Source: Psychrobium sp051201665
GTDB lineage: Bacteria > Pseudomonadota > Gammaproteobacteria > Enterobacterales > Psychrobiaceae
Assembly (NCBI RefSeq): GCF_051201665.1
Contig: NZ_CP179210.1
Span: 3,720,001-3,784,000 of the forward strand
Reading direction: 5' to 3'
Length of the DNA: 64,000 nucleotides
The notes below the pieces were generated by a model that was given only the letters and a program-made list of their open reading frames with translations, ran no database searches and was not told the origin of the DNA. Numbering within the stretch: the stretch's first letter is position 1; every line of letters begins with the position of its first letter. This document shows positions 58,900 to 64,000 of the stretch, in pieces. A program made the position numbers and the translations under genes.

Positions 58900-60117
58900 G
58901 TGAAAAAACTACTTTTAGCATGCACTTTTTTGCTACTCAATGCATGTGCAACAGATTCAGAAAAACAAGCGACAGAAACAGCTCAAAAGCCTTATGTATT
59001 ACTTATCTCACTTGATGGTTTTCGTTGGGATTATGTCGAAAAATACAAACCGGAGTTTATCTCAACATTTGCTAAAGAGGGCGCAAGTTTAGCGTCGATG
59101 CGCCCTTCTTTTCCGACTAAGACATTTCCGAATCATATCAGTTTAGTTACTGGTTCATATCCACAACATCATGGCATTGTCGCTAACAAGTTTTATGCAC
59201 CAGATCTCGATAAAACCTATTACATTAAAGATTTTGAAGCCGTTACTAATTCAGACTTTTATTTGCGTAAACCATTGTGGGTAATTGCCGAAGAGCAAAA
59301 TGTACGCGCCGCGAGTTATTTCTGGCCGAGTTCGGAAGCTGAAATAGCAGGCGTTCGTCCAAGTTTTTATAAAAAGTATGAGCACTCACAACCTCACCAA
59401 CAACGCATCGATGGGGTTTTAGAATGGTTACAACTCCCAGAAGAGCAACGACCACAACTCATCACAACCTATTTCCACGATATCGATAGTGCAGGCCATG
59501 AATTTGGCCAAGATTCACCAGAATTAATCGCCACCATAAAAACGGTCGACGCCGCAATAAAACAGCTGGTTGAAAAAGTACGAACCCTTGATGTTGACGT
59601 TAACATTGTGATTGTTTCCGATCACGGCATGGATGACTACCCAGCAGAAAACTATGAATATATTCCAGCGTGGGTTAAGGATGAGTTTAACGTTGCTGCC
59701 GCCAATACCATAGTGCATTTGTATCACAATGAAGAAAGTACAATAACAACCGAGCAAGCATTAGCGAATATTCGTCAACAAGCAAAGCATTACCAGTGCC
59801 ATTTATATCAAGAAGTGCCAGCCAAGTTTAATGCCTCTAAATCACAACGTATGGGTGACATCACCTGCTTTGCTGACAAAGATTGGGCCATTGGCTTTGA
59901 CGGTCGCACCAGCCATGGCGATCACGGCTGGAGCCAGTTTAATACCACAGATATGGATGCAATATTCTACGCACAAGGCCCTGCTTTTAAGAAAAGCTAT
60001 CAAATGAGTACAGTCGAGAATGTCAACGTCATGCCGCTATTGGCACACATTCTCGGTGTTAAAATCACCACGCCAATTGATGGCAAACTTGAAAAGATGC
60101 AACCGCTTCTTAATTAA
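58900..60117 (+). CDS. Nucleotide pyrophosphatase/phosphodiesterase family lipoprotein
   Basis: 405 residues from GTG 58900 (AGGA seven bases upstream). The N-terminus MKKLLLACTFLLLNAC is a lipoprotein signal. The alkaline-phosphatase-fold motifs of the ENPP family are present: LISLDGFRWDYVEKY (first metal Asp), RPSFPTKTFPNHISLVTG (nucleophile Thr), DIDSAGHEFG and VSDHGMDDY (second metal site), with TSHGDHGW at the end. It would hydrolyse nucleotide phosphodiesters or pyrophosphates in the envelope. It is 39 bp after the transporter, so cotranscription is likely. Confidence 0.92.
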   Translation: MKKLLLACTFLLLNACATDSEKQATETAQKPYVLLISLDGFRWDYVEKYKPEFISTFAKEGASLASMRPSFPTKTFPNHISLVTGSYPQHHGIVANKFYAPDLDKTYYIKDFEAVTNSDFYLRKPLWVIAEEQNVRAASYFWPSSEAEIAGVRPSFYKKYEHSQPHQQRIDGVLEWLQLPEEQRPQLITTYFHDIDSAGHEFGQDSPELIATIKTVDAAIKQLVEKVRTLDVDVNIVIVSDHGMDDYPAENYEYIPAWVKDEFNVAAANTIVHLYHNEESTITTEQALANIRQQAKHYQCHLYQEVPAKFNASKSQRMGDITCFADKDWAIGFDGRTSHGDHGWSQFNTTDMDAIFYAQGPAFKKSYQMSTVENVNVMPLLAHILGVKITTPIDGKLEKMQPLLN

Positions 60118-60129
60118 TTGATGTATGAA

Positions 60130-60151
60130 TTAAGCGCCCTTGGGCGCTTAA
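60130..60151. terminator. Bidirectional hairpin
   Basis: TTAAGCGCCC, TT, GGGCGCTTAA: a perfect 10 bp palindrome between the ENPP gene and the convergent anti-sigma pseudogene. The T-run is short. Confidence 0.7.
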
Positions 60152-60155
60152 TGAG

Positions 60156-60725
60156 TTATTCATTAGGCTGCACATTGGGGTATAGATAATCCTCCGCGAT
60201 TATATGATCTGACCAGCGATGTCGACTCCAGTCATCGGATTTATCAAATTCCCGTGTACGCCCTTGAAGCTTCTTAACTAATACAATATTTGGCCACGGA
60301 GTTGCTCTTCTAAGTCTTTGTTTTCGACAATTATACCAATTGCATTAAGTAAGTGATCTTGTTGTGCGTAGAGAAAATAAGCTAAAACAAGGCGCTCGAT
60401 TGACTAATAGCTGGCTATTAGGATTGAGAGCAACGCCATTTTAGTTAATTTTAACAAGTACAAGTGGGCAAATATTTAATGCAATTGGTATTAGACGCTC
60501 TATTCTTTGCTGTTGAGAGATATCTACAGTTATTTTTCCACCAGTAATCAATACTAGAACTACAGAGGCGACAGCAAAGTATCGAGTGAATTTCATTTTT
60601 GAACGACGAGTAAGAGAGTCAGCTATTTTGTACTACACAGCGTCAGGCGGTGATTCTTGTTCTATATTTTTAACGTCATTTACAAGTAAATCTAACAATG
60701 CTTGATCATCTTTATCATTGGTCAT
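60156..60725 (-). pseudogene. Anti-sigma factor gene, broken by nonsense, MITE and frameshift
   Basis: The start ATG (60723-60725) overlaps the sigma gene stop as TGATG, a coupled arrangement. The frame reads MTNDKDDQALLDLLVNDVKN, IEQESPPDAV, then TAG at codon 31 (60633-60635), then continues YKIADSLTRRSK and a membrane helix (FAVASVVLVLITGGKITV). MITE copy 6 then interrupts; removing it with one TTA gives QQRIERLIVENKDLEEQLRG in frame. A further single-base shift leads to VLVKKLQGRTREFDKSDDW and HIIAEDYLYPNVQPNE, then stop. The plan (short cytoplasmic domain, one helix, coiled coil) fits a membrane anti-sigma factor. All three lesions make it non-functional. Confidence 0.85.
60334..60490 (+). 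mobile_element. MITE family A, copy 6 (in the anti-sigma pseudogene)
   Basis: 157 bp, flanked by TTA on both sides, same orientation as copies 1 and 2. Confidence 0.93.
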
Positions 60726-61223
60726 CAATCATTTTCCTTCATTTGTTCTTGTAGACGTTTCAATGAACCGCTAACAACTGATTTCGAGTAGCTTTCAGAC
60801 TGGCCTAACATTTCACCTATCTCGTGATGTTTATATTGTTCAACGACAAACAACCATATTACAGCCCGGTGTTCTGCTGAAGTCTCAGAAAAAAGCGGAT
60901 CCAACAATTGGGTTGAATCTTTTTCTACGTACTCGTCATCGTCGCTACGAAAATCAATTATATATTTTGAGGCTAACTGACTCCGCTTTAGAAAGTTAAC
61001 GGTGTTGTTAATTGCAATACGTTTAAGCCAAGCTTTAATAGATATTTGAGTTCTAAATTTATCAATCTGAGAAAAGGCATCTAGAAATGAATCATGTAAT
61101 AAATCATTTGCCAAATCTCTGTTACCACAGATCTTCAAAATTGCAGTATAGACAGTCTTAGAAAACTCCCTATAAAGTAATTCTTGGGCTTTAATATCGC
61201 CTTTTTTTCAGGCGCTGCAGCAT
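60725..61223 (-). pseudogene. ECF-type RNA polymerase sigma factor with a poly-A frameshift
   Basis: From ATG 61223 (GGA seven bases upstream) the frame reads MLQRLKK and then loses register in a run of seven A (61202-61208). One base fewer joins it to GDIKAQELLYREFSKTVYTA, ILKICGNRDLANDLLHDSFL and DAFSQI (region 2), and to EYKHHEIGEMLGQSES-like region 4 (VEQYKHHEIGEMLGQSESYS). Without the correction the second frame has only a TTG start in mid region 2. So it is either a pseudogene or relies on slippage at the A run. Its stop codon overlaps the anti-sigma start. The promoters it would serve are unknown. Confidence 0.8.
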
Positions 61224-61451
61224 TAATTCATTCCATTGAGTCAAATTTCAAACTCTCCAAAGTCGTGTCGTTTTATCTATATAACAATTGATGCCATGAA
61301 AACGTCGCATTAAATTAAATAAAAGTCGACATTAATTTACAATTCAATTAGATTGAATGCAGCTATTCATTTCCATGGTGAAAAGAATTTATAGGAGTAA
61401 ATTTGTGTAACAACATGAATTTAGTCCTCTAATTTTTCTGAGGATAACACC

Positions 61452-62753
61452 ATGGCAACATCAACACTTCCTAATATCGTTATTATTGGCGGCGGCGCTG
61501 GCGGACTTGAACTGGCCACGCAATTGGGACACAAACTAGGGAAAAAAAACCGAGCAAATATTTTACTGATAGATAAAAATCGTAGTCATATCTGGAAACC
61601 ACTGTTACATGAAGTGGCGACGGGTTCTCTTGACTCAAATTTAGATGGCGTAGTTTACAGTGCACATGCGGCTAAGCACGGCTATCGATTCCAATTAGGC
61701 ACTTTTTGCGGCCTCAACTCTGAAACAAAAACCATTACCCTTGCTCCGCAGTTTGAACAACAGCAGCAAATATTACCTGCACGAGACGTAACTTATGATC
61801 AGCTTGTCATTGCCATTGGTAGTGTGAGCAACGATTTTAATACCCCGGGTGTCAAAGAGCATTGTTTCTTTCTAGATTCACACAAGCAAGCTGACCGTTT
61901 TCACGGTGCCCTGCTCAATGCATTTACGCAAGTTCATCAAAACACACAAGATGCCCAACTAGATATCGCCATTGTTGGCGCAGGCGCGACTGGCGTTGAA
62001 CTATCGGCAGAGCTTTATCATGTTGCTGATCTTCTAAAAATATATGGTTTGAGCAACATGACAAGCGCCAAACTCAACATCCATTTAATTGAAGCTGGCC
62101 CGACAATTTTGCCAGCCCTACCGCCACGTATTAGTCAAAGCGCTAAAGATGAACTTGAAAAACTCGGTGTTAATGTGATGGAAAACACCCGTATTGCTAA
62201 GGCAGGCTCTGAGGGCTTTATTACTAGTGAAGAAACACTAATCAACGCCGATTTAATGTTATGGGCCGCTGGCGTAAAAGCGCCAGACTTTATTCGAGCG
62301 CTTGCTTGTTTTGAACTTAACCGCGCTAATCAAATTGTTGTAAAGCCGACATTATTAAGCTCAACCAACGACGCTATTTTTGTCATTGGCGATTGCTGTG
62401 CATGTGAGTTACCAGACGGAAAGTTTGTCCCTCCACGGGCGCAGTCTGCGCATCAGATGGCCAGCTGCGTTGAGTCTAATCTCATCAATAAACTCAACAA
62501 TAAACCCTTAGCTAATTATCGCTATGTCGATTATGGTTCGCTCGTTAATTTAAGCCGTTATAGCACCGTGGGCAGCTTAATGGGCAACCTGACTAAACGT
62601 TCAATGTTTGTGGAGGGTAAGATTGCACGCATCATGTATATTTCCTTATATCGAATGCATCAACGTGCCATTCACGGCACGCTAAAAACATTCGGCTTAT
62701 GGTGTGCTGAAAAAATAATGCGTGTTGTTAGACCGCGCATGAAACTTCATTAG
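61452..62753 (+). CDS. ndh: Type II NADH dehydrogenase
   Basis: 433 residues. Two dinucleotide folds: FAD site NIVIIGGGAGGLELATQLG near the N-terminus and NADH site DIAIVGAGATGVELSAEL at about residues 175-192. The FAD-binding C-terminal motif is AIFVIGDCCAC, and the quinone-site region RAQSAHQMA follows. A C-terminal amphipathic helix region (GNLTKRSMFVEGKIARIMYI) binds the inner membrane. It passes electrons from NADH to ubiquinone without pumping protons. Monocistronic; 228 bp upstream are AT-rich with a plausible promoter but nothing else. Confidence 0.93.
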   Translation: MATSTLPNIVIIGGGAGGLELATQLGHKLGKKNRANILLIDKNRSHIWKPLLHEVATGSLDSNLDGVVYSAHAAKHGYRFQLGTFCGLNSETKTITLAPQFEQQQQILPARDVTYDQLVIAIGSVSNDFNTPGVKEHCFFLDSHKQADRFHGALLNAFTQVHQNTQDAQLDIAIVGAGATGVELSAELYHVADLLKIYGLSNMTSAKLNIHLIEAGPTILPALPPRISQSAKDELEKLGVNVMENTRIAKAGSEGFITSEETLINADLMLWAAGVKAPDFIRALACFELNRANQIVVKPTLLSSTNDAIFVIGDCCACELPDGKFVPPRAQSAHQMASCVESNLINKLNNKPLANYRYVDYGSLVNLSRYSTVGSLMGNLTKRSMFVEGKIARIMYISLYRMHQRAIHGTLKTFGLWCAEKIMRVVRPRMKLH

Positions 62754-62768
62754 TCCGTTGCCAACAAC

Positions 62769-62797
62769 AGCCCAATAGCAGAAACTACTGGGCTTTA
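62769..62797 (+). terminator. Terminator of ndh
   Basis: AGCCCAATAG pairs with CTACTGGGCT (one mismatch) around CAGAAA, followed by TTATTG. It is 15 bp past the ndh stop. Confidence 0.75.
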
Positions 62798-62819
62798 TTG
62801 CGCATCGCGAAGGCTATAA

Positions 62820-62976
62820 TACCAATTGCATTAAATATTTGCCCACTTGTACTTGTTAAAATTAACTAAAATGGCGTTGCTCTAAATCCTAATAGCCAGC
62901 TATTAGTCAATCGAGCGCCTTGTTTTAGCTAATTTTCTCTACGCACAACAAGATCACTTACTTAATGTAATTGGTA
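62820..62976 (-). mobile_element. MITE family A, copy 7
   Basis: 157 bp, flanked by TAA on both sides (62817-62819, 62977-62979). The right end supplies the last codons and stop of the DUF4153 gene. One internal base run differs from the others (CTCTAAATCC instead of CTCTCAATCC), and the right end has TTAATGTAATTGG as in copy 4. Confidence 0.93.
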
Positions 62977-64000
62977 TAATTCGCTTTAATATCGTATATA
63001 CGATCGCCAATTTTTATAGACTTATAGACCCTTGGCACCGCATTAATACCATTTTCCTCAAGCTCTTTAACTAATTTATCGTAGTCATGATATGAATGAG
63101 CGGCGTTCGATAAACTGCCAACCATTGCCCACTGATAATTGGTGCGCTCGTTACGATCAATCACGCTCACCATCGGTCCTGCGCCCATCAAGATAATAGC
63201 TTCCAAAACATCATCATTATCCAAATTAATGGCGATGACGTAACATGCTTTTTCTTGGCAAACTTGCTGCCTAAAATCGCCCGTTTTTATTAAGTCCGTT
63301 AATACAACGTCATCAATGTGTTGCTCTGTTAACCAGTTAAAGTGAATAGGTTTTGCCAGCATGTTCGCCTTTTTATGTCGCCAGTCATAGCGGCTTTCCG
63401 ATAATTTTATCGCCTCGATAAAACGGGTGATGTCATTCATTGCTGGATGCTGCTCAGTGCGAATAAATTCTTCCAGTGCCGTTTTTCCTCGCTCCCCTAA
63501 TTCAAAGTGCAGCAACTCATATTCAAAATCTTGCGGTGTCACCTGTTGGCTTGCCAACCGATTGAGCTGACTATTAATCGTTAAATTAACGGGGTTAAAC
63601 AACGGGTTATGGGTCAACACTATCAACACCAATACACTCCAAGTAATAGTGACATTGACGCGCCGCAACCAATTAAAATTAGTGCTTGCAACCACAATTA
63701 ACCCGATGTAAGCCAGTGAATATATCGACATGGTCAACACCAATAATGCCAAATAACTTCGTGGCACGGTCCAGCCGTATTGGTCGATACGTAAGAATGT
63801 TGAATAAGCAGCAATGGCGGTTAGTGCGGTGAGGGCGGCAATGTTGATATAAATGGCAATGCGCAATATAAGTTTTTGAGGCAAGGCTAATGATTGTGCA
63901 GCTGACTTTTCTGGCAGACTTGCGCCATTAATCAATAAGATATTAAGAAATACCAAGGTCAAAATCAGCGGCGTCGCGACACCTGTATCCCATACTCGTT
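62958..64000 (-). CDS. DUF4153 membrane protein, 5' part beyond the window, 3' end rewritten by a MITE
   Basis: The minus-strand frame stays open to the window edge (VWDTGVATPLILTLVFLNIL at the right end), so the N-terminus is missing. The visible part has about four hydrophobic helices and then a soluble region (VTPQDFEYELLHFELGERGK, AINLDNDDVLEAIILMGAG). It matches the C-terminal half of DUF4153 proteins, whose function is unknown. The last residues TNYIK and the stop come from MITE copy 7. Without the element the chain would end in NYSLRDAQ. The changed tail is short, so the protein may still work. Confidence 0.85.
   Translation of the reverse strand, partial: RVWDTGVATPLILTLVFLNILLINGASLPEKSAAQSLALPQKLILRIAIYINIAALTALTAIAAYSTFLRIDQYGWTVPRSYLALLVLTMSIYSLAYIGLIVVASTNFNWLRRVNVTITWSVLVLIVLTHNPLFNPVNLTINSQLNRLASQQVTPQDFEYELLHFELGERGKTALEEFIRTEQHPAMNDITRFIEAIKLSESRYDWRHKKANMLAKPIHFNWLTEQHIDDVVLTDLIKTGDFRQQVCQEKACYVIAINLDNDDVLEAIILMGAGPMVSVIDRNERTNYQWAMVGSLSNAAHSYHDYDKLVKELEENGINAVPRVYKSIKIGDRIYDIKANYTNYIK

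Noticed and set aside
60725..61138. A 137-residue intact sigma factor starting at TTG 61138
   Set aside because: It would lack the first part of region 2; sequence upstream in the same frame encodes the missing part up to the seven-A run, so the full gene is frameshifted rather than short.
20171..62976. TA (Tc1/mariner-type) target duplication for MITE family A
   Set aside because: TA is part of the element end in every copy. Restoring the macB-like and IS1595 frames requires removal of three bases (TNA), which a TA duplication would not give.

Overview
The window looks like chromosome from an AT-rich marine gammaproteobacterium of the Alteromonadales, most likely Colwelliaceae (Colwellia/Thalassotalea-like). 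This rests on family resemblance of the proteins (UbiD/Fre, UbiC/UbiA/PlsB, YfhM/PbpC, RapZ/MgtE, TrhO, SelO) and on the style of the dispersed repeats; no database search was run. No rRNA, tRNA or CRISPR array was seen.

Layout. 1-3.3 kb: a cut SPFH protein, a chemoreceptor and FxsA, with a 316 bp inverted-repeat element between the last two. 3.5-11.7 kb: DsbD, UbiD, flavin reductase, an Mpo1-like protein, a MATE exporter, a polysaccharide deacetylase and the rhomboid protease GlpG. 11.7-13.2 kb: a complete IS4-family insertion sequence. 13.2-18.3 kb: a FliL-like protein, UbiC-UbiA and PlsB; between ubiA and plsB lies an unannotated small-RNA gene that looks like a CsrB/Rsm decoy RNA, with a GacA/UvrY-type box about 170 bp upstream. 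18.5-20.4 kb: a dead MacA/MacB-type exporter. 20.5-24.3 kb: a Fur-box gene of unknown function, a three-domain cysteine desulfurase/metallo-beta-lactamase/rhodanese fusion and a LiaF-like protein. 24.8-37.4 kb: housekeeping and envelope genes (PmbA, DarP, RraA-like, a secreted metzincin, PldA, YceI/cytochrome b561, FKBP isomerase, a WD40 lipoprotein, SlyX). 37.5-44.6 kb: the alpha-2-macroglobulin/PBP1C pair. 45-53.9 kb: RapZ, MgtE, SseA, a broken IS1595, a TPR hybrid kinase and GlpK. 54.5-64 kb: TrhO, SelO, a drug/metabolite transporter, a nucleotide phosphodiesterase, a decayed ECF sigma/anti-sigma pair, Ndh and a cut DUF4153 protein.

The strongest theme is a short non-autonomous element (MITE). 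Seven near-identical 157 bp copies (family A) and two 158 bp copies of a relative (family B) have ends TACCAATT...AATTGGTA, and eight of the nine are flanked by 3 bp direct repeats of the form TNA. Removing the element plus one TNA restores the reading frame in a macB-like gene (twice), an IS1595 transposase and an anti-sigma gene, and gives a different C-terminus for the DUF4153 protein. This fixes the element boundaries and shows that the family has been breaking and editing genes.

Other observations worth attention are the CsrB-like RNA, the persulfide-relay fusion protein, the Fur-controlled secreted protein, and a chain of short hairpins with GGA/TCC in most loops inside a dispersed repeat downstream of dsbD.
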